This document shows, one piece after another, positions 45,617 to 53,907 of a stretch of DNA of 64,000 bases (the stretch's first letter is position 1; every line of letters starts with the position of its first letter). The DNA comes from Deltaproteobacteria bacterium (GTDB lineage Bacteria; Myxococcota_A; Polyangia; Polyangiales; JADJMO01): NCBI GenBank assembly GCA_025363655.1, contig JANYDK010000121.1:124001-188000 (forward strand), written 5' to 3'. Both the position numbers and the translations under genes were made by a program. Below the pieces are notes generated by a model. That model searched no databases and was not told where the DNA came from. It worked only from the letters and a program-made list of their open reading frames with translations.

Positions 45617-46228
45617 ATGCGTCGTCGCCGGGGGGCTCGATTCCTGATGAGCGTGTCGGGCGTCTGCGTGAGCCTCGCGCTCGTCTCGCTCGCGACCGCC
45701 TCGCCGCCGACCAAGCCGGTCGGAATCCTCGAGCGCATCGTGGCCATCGTCGGCTCCGATGCGATCCTCCTCTCGGAGCTGCGCGCTCGCGCGAAGCCGC
45801 TGCTCTCGAAGCTCGTCACGTCGGGGGCGGGCGGCGCGCAGGGCGGGGTCGACCCCCAAAAAGTCTTCCGCGATATGCTCGACCGACTCATCGACGAGAG
45901 GCTGATCGCGCTCGAAGCCGACAAGAGCGCACTCACCGTCACCCCCGCCGAAGTCGACGCGGCCGCCCAATCGATGGCCACCTCGCGCAACGTCACCGTG
46001 CCCGAGCTCTTCAAAGCAGCCAACGCGGCCGGCTTCACCGACGACGAATATCGCGCCGAGCTGCGTCGCCAACTGCTCTTCGGCAAAGTCATTCAGCTGC
46101 GCGTTCGTCCGCAAATCAAGGGGTTTGCGAAGCTGACAGAGGCCGAGAAAGAGACGCAGCTCGACGCCGAATGGCACAAGTGGCTCGCGGCCCGTCGCGC
46201 CGGCACCTACGTGGACATCCGCCTGTGA
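45617..46228 (+). CDS. SurA N-terminal-domain protein without a PPIase domain
   Basis: A 203-residue exported protein. The signal peptide (to about residue 31, LVSLATASPP) is followed by ILERIVAIVGSDAILLSELRARAKPLL, the start of the SurA chaperone domain, then helices with MLDRLIDERLIALEADKSALTVTPAEVD. The sequence ends YVDIRL after KWLAARRAGT, the C-terminal chaperone helix of SurA, with no parvulin domain between. It should be a periplasmic chaperone for outer-membrane proteins. It overlaps the POTRA lipoprotein gene (GTGA), which also belongs to outer-membrane assembly. Confidence 0.82.
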   Translation: MRRRRGARFLMSVSGVCVSLALVSLATASPPTKPVGILERIVAIVGSDAILLSELRARAKPLLSKLVTSGAGGAQGGVDPQKVFRDMLDRLIDERLIALEADKSALTVTPAEVDAAAQSMATSRNVTVPELFKAANAAGFTDDEYRAELRRQLLFGKVIQLRVRPQIKGFAKLTEAEKETQLDAEWHKWLAARRAGTYVDIRL

Positions 46229-47373
46229 AGCTGCCCAATCAGCGCCACGTCATCGGTCTCGCCGGCGCGCTCGTGACGTTCGTCAGCCTTGCTGCGTGCA
46301 CGCCAGCGAAGGCGCCAGGGCCTCTCTCCAAGCCGAAGGTGGCGGGAACGCCTGCGTCCGCGATCGAGACGAAGACGAAGACGTGCTCGGTGGCGAAGCC
46401 CACGAGCGATGACGCCGACGTCGTCGAGCGCGTCGAGCTCGAGGGCAATCGACGAATTTCGAGCGACGACATTTGCAACTACCTGAAGACGCGCGCGGGG
46501 AAGACGCTCGACGAGCTCGGCGTCACCCGCGACGTGCGCGAGCTCTGGGCCTCTGGCTTGTTCGACGACATCGAGGTGGAGTCGCGGGTCGTCGCCGGCA
46601 AGCGTTCTCTCATCTTCCGCGTGCGCGAGCGTCCGTCGGTGCACGCCGTTACACTGACGCAGACCGCGCTCTCCGGCCCCGCGCTCGCGGCGGCGTCGGC
46701 GGAGGTCGGAAAAGCAGGCACCATCCTCGACTTCGGAACCCTGCGCCTGCAGGTCGCGCGCATTCGTGAGGTCTACGTCGAGAACGGGTACGGCGCGGCC
46801 GAGGTCAACACCCAAGTCACTCCCATCGCCGGCAACCAGGTCGACATCGAGCTGAAGGTGACGGAGGGCGCGCGTCAGAAGATCGTCGCGCTCCGTTTTC
46901 CCGGCGCCGATCCGTCACGCATCGCTGCCTTGACCGCGCTCCTCGACACCGAAAAGGGCAGCACCAACGCCGTCGGCGGAGTCTACCGTCCGACCCGCTT
47001 CGAGCGCGGCCTCCTCGACATCAACTCGTACTACTGGGATCGCGGCATGGTCACCGTGCAGCTGAGCCCCGTCGAGGTCACGCTCGCGCCCGATCGAACG
47101 TCGCTCACCCTCGTCGTGCCGATCGTCGAAGGTGACGTCTACGCGTTCGGAACGATCGGCTGCGCGGGCGATCTGGCGATGAGCGAGGCCGACTGCGTCG
47201 CGCTCCTCGGCGTGAAGAAGGGCGATATTTTCAGCCGCAAACGCATGATGGAAGGCGTCGCTCGCCTCGTCAGCGCGCAAACCAAGGGCGGCCACGGGAC
47301 GTCGATCGATCCGCAGAGCGACGTCGACACCACCAAGCATACGGTTGCCCTCCGCCTGGTCGTGTCGAAATAG
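46225..47373 (+). CDS. POTRA-domain lipoprotein without a barrel
   Basis: A 382-residue protein starting with GTG at 46225. The signal peptide ends in SLAAC (lipobox), a Lys/Thr-rich linker follows, then at least three POTRA-like units: VVERVELEGNRRISSDDICNYL, the YVENGYGAAEVNTQVTPIAGNQVDIELKV region, and RFERGLLDINSYYWDRGMVTVQLSP with a matching strand pair. In BamA or TamA these units precede a 16-strand barrel; here the sequence stops at LRLVVSK after a POTRA-like unit. It may act as a soluble BAM accessory, coupled to the SurA-N gene. Confidence 0.82.
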   Translation: MKLPNQRHVIGLAGALVTFVSLAACTPAKAPGPLSKPKVAGTPASAIETKTKTCSVAKPTSDDADVVERVELEGNRRISSDDICNYLKTRAGKTLDELGVTRDVRELWASGLFDDIEVESRVVAGKRSLIFRVRERPSVHAVTLTQTALSGPALAAASAEVGKAGTILDFGTLRLQVARIREVYVENGYGAAEVNTQVTPIAGNQVDIELKVTEGARQKIVALRFPGADPSRIAALTALLDTEKGSTNAVGGVYRPTRFERGLLDINSYYWDRGMVTVQLSPVEVTLAPDRTSLTLVVPIVEGDVYAFGTIGCAGDLAMSEADCVALLGVKKGDIFSRKRMMEGVARLVSAQTKGGHGTSIDPQSDVDTTKHTVALRLVVSK

Positions 47374-47390
47374 CGTGGCAAATAGCGTGG
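47368..47390. repeat. 11-bp tandem duplication across a stop codon
   Basis: AAATAGCGTGG at 47368-47378 and again at 47380-47390; the TAG stop of the POTRA gene is in the first copy. Confidence 0.85.
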
Positions 47391-47402
47391 TATGACGGCC
47401 GC

Positions 47403-48233
47403 GTGCAGTCGAGCGCGCTCGGGCCCTTCGTCGATCTCGCCCCTCTGATCGAGCTCATGCGCGGCCGACGAGTCGCCATGCTCACCGGCGCCGGATGCAG
47501 CACCGAGTCCGGCATCCCCGACTATCGCGGGCCCGGCACGCGCGAACGTGCACGGCATCCGATTCAACATCGCGCCTTCGTCGGTGATCCCGAGGCGCGT
47601 CGTCGCTATTGGGCTCGCAGCGCCGTCGGTTGGCCGTTCTTCTCCACCGTCTCGCCCAACGCCGCGCACCACGCGATCGCGAGCATGGAGCTGACGGGGC
47701 TCATCACCCAGAACGTCGATCGTCTCCATCATCGCGCTGGCAGTCAGAACGTCGTCGAGCTCCACGGCGCGCTCGCCGAGGTGCGGTGTCTCGACTGCAC
47801 CGCGCGCGAATCGCGGGACGCGTTGCAGGTGCGAATTCTCGCGCTGAATCCTGGTCTTCGTCAGGTGGCAGAGCTCGCGCCCGATGGCGACACCGAGCTC
47901 GAGCCCGAGGCCAGCTTCCGCGTGCCTTCGTGTCTCGCCTGCGGCGGGGTGCTCAAGCCCGACGTCGTCTTCTTCGGTGACAACGTGCCTCGTCCGCGCG
48001 TCGACTCGGCCTTCGCGATCGCCGACGCTGCCGACGTGCTCCTCGTCGTCGGCTCGTCGTTGACGGTCTTCTCCGGCTATCGCTTCGTCCTTCGCGCCGC
48101 CGAACGTGGCCAGCCCGTCGCCATCGTCAACCTCGGCGAGACGCGCGGAGACTCGCACGCCGTCCTCCGCGTCGATGCCCGCGCCGGCGAGGTGATGCCA
48201 GTCCTCGTCCAGGCCCTCCGAGAGAACGCTTGA
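47403..48233 (+). CDS. Sir2-family NAD-dependent protein deacylase (class II-like)
   Basis: A 276-residue sirtuin starting with GTG at 47403. It keeps the NAD site [15 protein letters not shown] (29-43), [12 protein letters not shown] (102-113), catalytic His121 in VVELHG, and zinc ligands Cys129/Cys132 and Cys177/Cys180. GSSLTVFSG and [10 protein letters not shown] complete the nucleotide pocket. The HPIQHRAF and PDYRGPGTR details resemble the SIRT4-like class II group, which can act as lipoamidase, deacylase or ADP-ribosyltransferase. Alone in transcription except for a possible start from TATGAC six bases upstream. Confidence 0.95.
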   Translation: MQSSALGPFVDLAPLIELMRGRRVAMLTGAGCSTESGIPDYRGPGTRERARHPIQHRAFVGDPEARRRYWARSAVGWPFFSTVSPNAAHHAIASMELTGLITQNVDRLHHRAGSQNVVELHGALAEVRCLDCTARESRDALQVRILALNPGLRQVAELAPDGDTELEPEASFRVPSCLACGGVLKPDVVFFGDNVPRPRVDSAFAIADAADVLLVVGSSLTVFSGYRFVLRAAERGQPVAIVNLGETRGDSHAVLRVDARAGEVMPVLVQALRENA

Positions 48234-48285
48234 ATTCGAGCATCTGCGCGTCGACCAAGCGAGCCGGGTGCGCGAAGATGGCGTG

Positions 48286-48717
48286 ATGCGCGCCCTCCTC
48301 CTCGTCGTCCTCTCGACATCGCTCTCGCTCGGACTCTTCGGCTGCTCCAAGTCCGACGACGGCAAGAAGGACGACGACGAGCTCATCGAGAAGATCGACG
48401 GCAAAGCGAAAATCGACGGCAAAAAAGTGAAGATCGAGAGCTGCAAAGCGGTCAAGGGCGAGCAGAACCACGAAGCGCTCGAATTGGTGGTCGGCGGCCT
48501 CACCATCCTCCGCGACGAGCTCCTCGGCATGACCATCGACGACAAGCGGGTCGAGTGCAGCCGCCAGTCATCGACCAGCCGGGGCGGCACCTTCGGCGAG
48601 AAGCGTTGGACCAAGGGCAAACTCGAGCTCACGTGCGAGACCAAGAAGGGCGAGCTCGACCTCGACGTCACCTACGACTGCGGCTCGAAATCACGACCGA
48701 GCAACCTCAAGGATTGA
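48286..48717 (+). CDS. Small lipoprotein, Lys/Asp-rich
   Basis: A 143-residue protein. The ATG at 48286 gives [20 protein letters not shown], a clear lipoprotein signal, followed by [12 protein letters not shown]. The mature domain is beta-rich with strands such as [10 protein letters not shown] and [20 protein letters not shown], and four cysteines. No family recognised. An in-frame GTG at 48268 would extend by six residues and is unlikely. Converges on the MFS gene. Confidence 0.65.
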   Translation: MRALLLVVLSTSLSLGLFGCSKSDDGKKDDDELIEKIDGKAKIDGKKVKIESCKAVKGEQNHEALELVVGGLTILRDELLGMTIDDKRVECSRQSSTSRGGTFGEKRWTKGKLELTCETKKGELDLDVTYDCGSKSRPSNLKD

Positions 48718-48722
48718 TCCGT

Positions 48723-50111
48723 TCAGCTCTCGGCCCGTCGCAGCGAAGGAAGTCCGACGGCGCAGGCGACCGCGAGGGCGAGGGCGACGCAGAAAATCGT
48801 CAGGGCGCGTCGGTGGAGTGAGACCGCCGCGCTCGCGTCGTCCGCGGCACCGATGGCGCTCGAGACGCGCGAGACGCCGAAGAGCACGCCGAGGATGAGG
48901 GTGCCGATGACGCCGCCGAGATAGCGCAAGGTCGCCATCATCCCGGCCGCGACGCCGCTCTTCGATGCGGGAATGGCGCTCATTCCTGCGCTCTGCGCCG
49001 GCGAGCTGCTGAGGCCGAGACCGGCGCCGAGGATGACGAGACCTGGCACCGGTGAGAGCAACGAACGGAGCGGCGTCAACAGCAAGACGACCATCCCGAC
49101 GAGGGCGACCGTCGTCCCCACGAGGGCGACACGACGTGCGCCGTGGCTGTCGGTGAGCCTTCCGGCGATCGGTGAGAAGACCACCATCGGCGCCATCAGC
49201 GAGACGAGGAGTCGCCCGGCGCCGCTCGCGCCGCTCCCGAGGACCATCCCGCAGACGTTGGGGAGCTCGAAGAGGAGCGCATACATCGCCAGATTGTGCA
49301 GTGCGATGAGCAGCCCGCTGGTGACGAACGGCAAGACGCGGAGGAGGCCGAGATCGACGATCGGCGAAGCCGCGCGACCTTCCACCCAGACGAAGATCGC
49401 GAGCAAGACGGGGCAGGCGAGGGCGAGGCGAAGATCGATCGCGCCGCCACGTCCGACGCCGAGCGCGAGGCAGGCGAGCCCGCTGCCGAGGAGGAGCGTG
49501 CCGAGGTAGTCGTAGCGCGCCGTCACCTTCGCCGGCGCCGCGGCGCTCTTGCTGCTGGTGCGCGCGAGCCACGCCGAGATCGGGAGGACGACGAGGTTGA
49601 CGACGAACACCGCACGAAAGCCGAACCACACCGTGATTTGTCCGCCGACGGGAGGGCCGAGGGCCGCCGAGAGCGCCATCGACGCGCCGAAGATGCCGAA
49701 CGCGCGTCCACGAAGGGCGAGCGGCAACTCGGTGCGAAGGAGCGCCATCGCGCTCGGAACGATCATCGCGCCGGCGGCGGCCATCGCCACGCGGGCGACC
49801 ACCAGCCAGGTCAGCGTCGGCGAGAAGAGCGCGAGGACCGCGCCGAGCGCGAAGGCCATTTGTCCGAAGGCGAGCGCGCGACGATGTCCGAGGAGGTCGC
49901 CGAGCTTGCCGCCGGGCGCCTGCATCACGATCGAGGTCACGAGATAGCTGGTGACGAGCGCGCGCGTCAGCGTCGAATCACTGGCCCCGAAGGCGGCGCC
50001 GATCGGCCGCAGGGCGACGCTGAGCATCGTCGAGTTGAGCGGTGCCAGCGCGGAGGCGAGCGCCATGGCGGCGACGAGACGGAGCGAGAGCCCCTGCGGT
50101 GCTTCAGCCAC
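48723..50111 (-). CDS. MFS drug-type transporter, DHA2-like
   Basis: A 462-residue membrane exporter with about 14 helices, the DHA2 layout. GKLGDLLGHRRALAFG is the MFS loop-2 motif; RVAMAAAGAMIVPSAMALLRTELP and GPPVGGQITVWFGFRAVFVVNLVV fit motif C-type drug/proton antiporters; GRLTDSHGARRVALVG is the loop 8-9 copy. The GTG at 50111 overlaps the end of the ATP-grasp gene by 8 bp, so it is the third gene of an operon with the split phosphotransferase. Likely exports a small organic molecule; which one is unknown. Confidence 0.9.
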   Translation of the reverse strand: MAEAPQGLSLRLVAAMALASALAPLNSTMLSVALRPIGAAFGASDSTLTRALVTSYLVTSIVMQAPGGKLGDLLGHRRALAFGQMAFALGAVLALFSPTLTWLVVARVAMAAAGAMIVPSAMALLRTELPLALRGRAFGIFGASMALSAALGPPVGGQITVWFGFRAVFVVNLVVLPISAWLARTSSKSAAAPAKVTARYDYLGTLLLGSGLACLALGVGRGGAIDLRLALACPVLLAIFVWVEGRAASPIVDLGLLRVLPFVTSGLLIALHNLAMYALLFELPNVCGMVLGSGASGAGRLLVSLMAPMVVFSPIAGRLTDSHGARRVALVGTTVALVGMVVLLLTPLRSLLSPVPGLVILGAGLGLSSSPAQSAGMSAIPASKSGVAAGMMATLRYLGGVIGTLILGVLFGVSRVSSAIGAADDASAAVSLHRRALTIFCVALALAVACAVGLPSLRRAES

Positions 50112-50907
50112 GCGTGATCGCTCGACGCTGCAGCAGATACAAAACCCCGCGTTCGAAAGCGAATTCGAGATCTTGGGTGCCGCCGAAGGTCGCCTCGCAG
50201 CGCGCGGTCAAGGCTTCGAGGGCGCCGAGCATCGCGTCGTCGAGGCAGAGTCGTTCGATCTGATCTTCGGGCACCGGCACCTCGGCGGTGCCACCGGTCT
50301 CGAGGAAGCGAATCGCCAAATCTTTCTCGCCGAGCGTGCGCGCGAGGATCGCTCCGCCGCGCGCCATTCGAAAACCGTCGGGCGTGACGAGCCCTTGCAC
50401 GACCGCCTCGCCGAGCCCCCAGGTCGCTTCGATCACGCGCTCGTCGGCGCCGCTCACCGGATGACGCGAGAAGAGCACGCCGGCGACGTCGGCGCGCACG
50501 AGCTTCTGCACGACGACGCCCATCTTCGGCTCACCGTCGACGCCGAGCTTCTTGCGATAGGCGAGGGCCGCGTCGGTGTGCGCCGAAGCGAGCACTTCGG
50601 CGATGGCCGCGCGAAGGCCCGCCGCGTCGTGCACGCCGAGGATCGTCGCATGTTGCCCGGCAAAACTGGCTGCTGCGCTGTCCTCACCGACCGCGGACGA
50701 ACGAACCGCGACGAGCCCACCGAGCTGGTGGAGAAGCGTCGTTTGGGCCGCTTCGTTTTCATCGCCGACGATCTCCGAGATCGCGTCGTGCGCGATGGCC
50801 ACGCCCGGCGGCACGGGCAACCCCGCACGGAGCGCGGCTCCGAGTTGAGTGGCCTTGCCGCCGAAACCTCGCTCTTCGTCCACCAGCTCGAGCGGGACGA
50901 AGCTCAT
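50104..50907 (-). CDS. PEP-synthase/rifampin-phosphotransferase-type ATP-binding subunit
   Basis: A 267-residue protein matching only the N-terminal ATP-grasp domain of PEP synthase, rifampin phosphotransferase (Rph) and the phenylphosphate synthase beta subunit. Motifs: GFGGKATQLGAALRAGLPVPPGV, VAVRSSAVGEDSAAASFAGQH, VVVQKLVRADVAGVLFSRHP, WGLGEAVVQGLVTPDGF, and GGTQDLEFAFERGVLYLLQRRAI. In PEP synthase the chain would continue into the His domain; here it stops at ITRG. The missing part is encoded by the gene just upstream, with an ATGA overlap. It should supply the phosphoryl transfer from ATP to the partner histidine. Confidence 0.88.
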   Translation of the reverse strand: MSFVPLELVDEERGFGGKATQLGAALRAGLPVPPGVAIAHDAISEIVGDENEAAQTTLLHQLGGLVAVRSSAVGEDSAAASFAGQHATILGVHDAAGLRAAIAEVLASAHTDAALAYRKKLGVDGEPKMGVVVQKLVRADVAGVLFSRHPVSGADERVIEATWGLGEAVVQGLVTPDGFRMARGGAILARTLGEKDLAIRFLETGGTAEVPVPEDQIERLCLDDAMLGALEALTARCEATFGGTQDLEFAFERGVLYLLQRRAITRG

Positions 50908-52604
50908 GCGCCGCCGAGCACGTGGACTTCACCACTCGTGCCGTCGACACGCACGCGCGCGCCGTCGGGGATCAGCGCCGTCGCCTCCTTGGTGCCGACG
51001 ACCCCGGGAATGCCGTACTCGCGCGCGACGATCGCTGCATGGCAGAGCTGTCCCCCGCGATCGGTGACGATGGCGCCGAGGAGCGGAAGAACGACGTTGA
51101 AATAAGGCGCCGTCGAGCGCGTCACGAGCACGTCGCCCTGCTGCAGTCGACCGAACTCGGAGGCGTTTTGGATGAGCCGCGCGGTGCCCTCGTAGATGCC
51201 GTCGTTCACCGAAAGACCGCGCACGATCTTCTTCGACGACGTCGTCAGCGCCTCCTTGAAGAGGTTGGTCAGCACGGCGTCGACCGCGCGCGTCGCTCGC
51301 TTGGCCGCGGGCGGCAGGATGTTGGGATCGGGCGGCCCACCCGGCTGTCCTCCGAGGAAAGCCGGGATGTCGGCGACCGTCTTGGTCTCGCGCCAGACCG
51401 CGCGTCGATGGACCTCTTCGAGCGAAGGACCGCCCTTGCCCGTGAGCAGCGCCCGCGCCTCGGGCAATTCGAGATCGACCGCTTCGTCGGCCGCCTTCAG
51501 CTTGCCGTTTTCGACGAGGCGACGACCGAGCTCGAGGAGCGCTCGGCGCGCGATGCCGATCGCCCAACAGTCCGCGTAGAGACCGCGTTCGTCACGCAAT
51601 CGATTGATGACGCGCGCCTCCTCGAGGAGCTCGTCGAAGCGCGTGCGATGCGCCTCGGGGACGAGCGCACGGAGCGCTGCCGTCTTCGCTTTCGCGTCCT
51701 CCGGGCGTGGTTTGAAGGTACCCGCGAGCGCGCCGCGGATCGCGCCGACGAGCACCTCGGGCATCTCGCCCGTCGCCTTGTCGCCGATGCTGTAGCTGAC
51801 CGCGCGGTGCCACACGAGATCGAGGAACGTTCGCGCCGCCTCGCCCGTCGCCCCCGGCGCAGCCCGCAAGGCCTCGAGCTTCTCCGCGGGATCGCCGTTC
51901 GACTCGAGAATTTTCCGAGCCTCCGCGTCGTCCTTCAACGTCGGCACCAGCGCTTCGAGCTCACCCGCCGAGATCCCATTCGACAGCGGCGTCGAGCCGC
52001 GCATCGAGCAGAGGATCTCGCCCGGTGATTTTCCCGTCCACTCCGCGACGTGGGCGAGGAAGTCGCCGGTCGGGAGGATGCACGTCATCGTGTACTTGTG
52101 GTGGAGGCCGATCATCGCCGCCACGTGCTTCTCGCAACGCTCGAGGTGCGCCAGCAGCGCAGCGTCGTCGAGGCTGGTCGGATCGATCGCCACCAGCTCG
52201 CGATGCTTCGCCGTCGCCGCCGGTTTGTCGGTGTCGTCCCAGGTGCGCAAATCTTCGCGCCAGCGCCTTTGCGCGAACGCCTCCCCACTCGTGCGAATGC
52301 GCGCCCGCATTCCAGGATGCAGTCGCGTCAGCAGCCAGAGAATCGGCTTCGGCGGCGGCCCCTTCGCCCCCTTCGGCGCCCCGAACGGCGCCGGCTGCTG
52401 GAACCAGAAGTCGTTCACGAATTCGATCTCGAAGTGACTGAGGAGCAGCCCATAGCGCGCAGTCCCCGCCATGAACGCCGCCTTGAATGCCACCGCCACG
52501 GCACTCCGCCCGAACCGCGGCATCGGCCGAGGAAAGTGCGCAGTCTCGGCCTCCCAAGCCCCAGGCCCCGGCGGCTCCCAGCGGATTTCGGTTTCGGTGG
52601 TCAT
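50904..52604 (-). CDS. Acceptor-binding plus swivelling His-domain subunit (Rph/phenylphosphate synthase-like)
   Basis: A 566-residue cytoplasmic protein starting at the ATG at 52604. The first 450 residues are helical and include LGRRLVENGKLKAADEAVDLE, which corresponds to the region just before the His domain in Rph. The C-terminal swivelling domain (about 465-566) has VTRSTAPYFNVVLPLLGAIV and GGQLCHAAIVAREYGIPGVVGT with phosphohistidine His522. Family order is ATP domain, acceptor domain, His domain; here the last two come first as a separate gene. The layout equals the alpha subunit of phenylphosphate synthase. Acceptor unknown: an antibiotic hydroxyl or a phenol are both possible. Confidence 0.85.
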   Translation of the reverse strand: MTTETEIRWEPPGPGAWEAETAHFPRPMPRFGRSAVAVAFKAAFMAGTARYGLLLSHFEIEFVNDFWFQQPAPFGAPKGAKGPPPKPILWLLTRLHPGMRARIRTSGEAFAQRRWREDLRTWDDTDKPAATAKHRELVAIDPTSLDDAALLAHLERCEKHVAAMIGLHHKYTMTCILPTGDFLAHVAEWTGKSPGEILCSMRGSTPLSNGISAGELEALVPTLKDDAEARKILESNGDPAEKLEALRAAPGATGEAARTFLDLVWHRAVSYSIGDKATGEMPEVLVGAIRGALAGTFKPRPEDAKAKTAALRALVPEAHRTRFDELLEEARVINRLRDERGLYADCWAIGIARRALLELGRRLVENGKLKAADEAVDLELPEARALLTGKGGPSLEEVHRRAVWRETKTVADIPAFLGGQPGGPPDPNILPPAAKRATRAVDAVLTNLFKEALTTSSKKIVRGLSVNDGIYEGTARLIQNASEFGRLQQGDVLVTRSTAPYFNVVLPLLGAIVTDRGGQLCHAAIVAREYGIPGVVGTKEATALIPDGARVRVDGTSGEVHVLGGA

Positions 52605-52710
52605 CTCGGCGTCTCCCTCTCGAGGACGCTGCATAGGCTGCGCGTCCATTGGCACATGATGCCTGAGTACGAGGGGAATTTGACGCTGGATCGACACGAA
52701 ATGGTCACAC

Positions 52711-52779
52711 GGGTGCAGGTGCAAGTGCAGGTGCGGGCGCGGGTTCGGGCGCAGGCGCAGGGCAGGCGCGAGTGCAGCG
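52711..52779 (+). repeat. GCRGGY hexamer array, longest copy
   Basis: About eleven hexamers (GCAGGT, GCAAGT, GCAGGT, GCGGGC and relatives) between the divergent phosphotransferase operon and LCCL gene. Confidence 0.85.
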
Positions 52780-52806
52780 CGATAGGCTCAGTGTCATTCT
52801 GTGTCG

Positions 52807-53787
52807 ATGCATTCGCGTTGGGCGGTTTCACTTCTCTGTCTCGCGGGCATCTCGTGCGCGACCGCGGAAGACGCCGGGCTCACGGGTGCGACCGATGCGA
52901 AGGTCGACTCGGCCATCGACTCCACGGTTGCGGATACGAACAGCGCGGATACGAACCGAGCCGACGATGCGGTCGATTCGGCGACGGTCGACTCGAGCAA
53001 GGGTGATGCGGCTGACGGCGGCACCGATATTGATGTGCTCAGCGACGACGCGATCGACGGCTCCGAGAGTTCGACCTCGGACGCTTCCGACACCTCGGAC
53101 ACCTCGGACACCTCCATTGCCGACACGGCGGTCGACGCCGACACAGGTCCCACGGCGGCGACGTGGACGACGGATGCGGTCTCGCATGCATGCACCCTCG
53201 GCGTGCGTTACGCGTATGTGTGCCCTTCCGGCGGCATCCCCAGCTCGGTGTGGGGGAGCGATCCGTACACCGACGACTCCTCCATCTGCACCGCGGGCGT
53301 GCACGCGGGCGTCATCACGTCGTCGGCGGGAGGCACCGTCGTCATCCAGATGAGCGCGGGCGCTGCGGCGTATGCCCCGTCGACGGCCAACGGCATCACC
53401 ACGCTCAGCTACGGCTCGTGGAGCTGCAGCTTCGACGTCATTCGACCGACCGGCGATGGTGGCACCGACGTCGTCGTCGACACGGCGCCACCGCCGACGC
53501 CCGCCACGTCGTCGACCACCGCCGCCGACCACGTATGCAGCATCGGCTCGCGCTACGCCTACGCGTGCCCCCCCGGCACTGCAGCCTCCATCTGGGGCAG
53601 CTCCCCCTATACCTACGACTCGGCCATCTGCACCGCCGCCGTCCACGCCGGCAAGATCACGCTCAGCGCCGGTGGCGACGTGACCCTCGAAATGCGCGCC
53701 GGCGAATCGGCCTACGTCGGCACGACCGCCCACGGAATCACGTCATCGTCGTGGGGCGCGTTCAGCTGCAGCTACGTATTCATCTAG
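52807..53787 (+). CDS. Lipoprotein with two LCCL-like domains
   Basis: A 326-residue protein starting at the ATG at 52807 (a GTG at 52801 is close but less likely). The signal peptide ends in LAGISC. Residues 20-118 are a low-complexity Asp/Ser/Thr/Val stalk with a SDTSDTSDTS core. Two copies of an LCCL-like domain follow (about 122-205 and 240-326): RYAYVCPSGGIPSSVWGS, then SICTAGVHAGVITSSAGGTVVIQM, and in copy two ICTAAVHAGKITLSAGGDVTLEM. LCCL modules bind lipids or polysaccharides in other proteins. Clear internal duplication; likely surface-exposed. Confidence 0.82.
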   Translation: MHSRWAVSLLCLAGISCATAEDAGLTGATDAKVDSAIDSTVADTNSADTNRADDAVDSATVDSSKGDAADGGTDIDVLSDDAIDGSESSTSDASDTSDTSDTSIADTAVDADTGPTAATWTTDAVSHACTLGVRYAYVCPSGGIPSSVWGSDPYTDDSSICTAGVHAGVITSSAGGTVVIQMSAGAAAYAPSTANGITTLSYGSWSCSFDVIRPTGDGGTDVVVDTAPPPTPATSSTTAADHVCSIGSRYAYACPPGTAASIWGSSPYTYDSAICTAAVHAGKITLSAGGDVTLEMRAGESAYVGTTAHGITSSSWGAFSCSYVFI

Positions 53788-53907
53788 TCCCTATGCAGTG
53801 GCGTCCGCCCGCAACTTCGTCCGTTTGCCGACGTTTTTGGGGTCTCGAATCGCCGAGACCAAAAGTCGATCGCGGATCGCCACCAAAACAAGACCCGCGG
53901 GAAAATC

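Noticed and set aside
47403-48233. Sirtuin as part of a defence system (Sir2-based NAD depletion)
   Set aside because: It is a compact class II deacylase with complete zinc site and no fused or adjacent Argonaute, SIR2-like helical or HerA partner.
42998-52604. Reading the ATP-grasp, phosphotransferase and MFS genes as one biosynthetic cluster
   Set aside because: They are on opposite strands, separated by envelope and sirtuin genes, and no peptide, polyketide or NRPS gene is present.
52711-52779. Possible CRISPR array
   Set aside because: Period is 6 bp with no spacers and no cas genes; it is a simple hexamer repeat.
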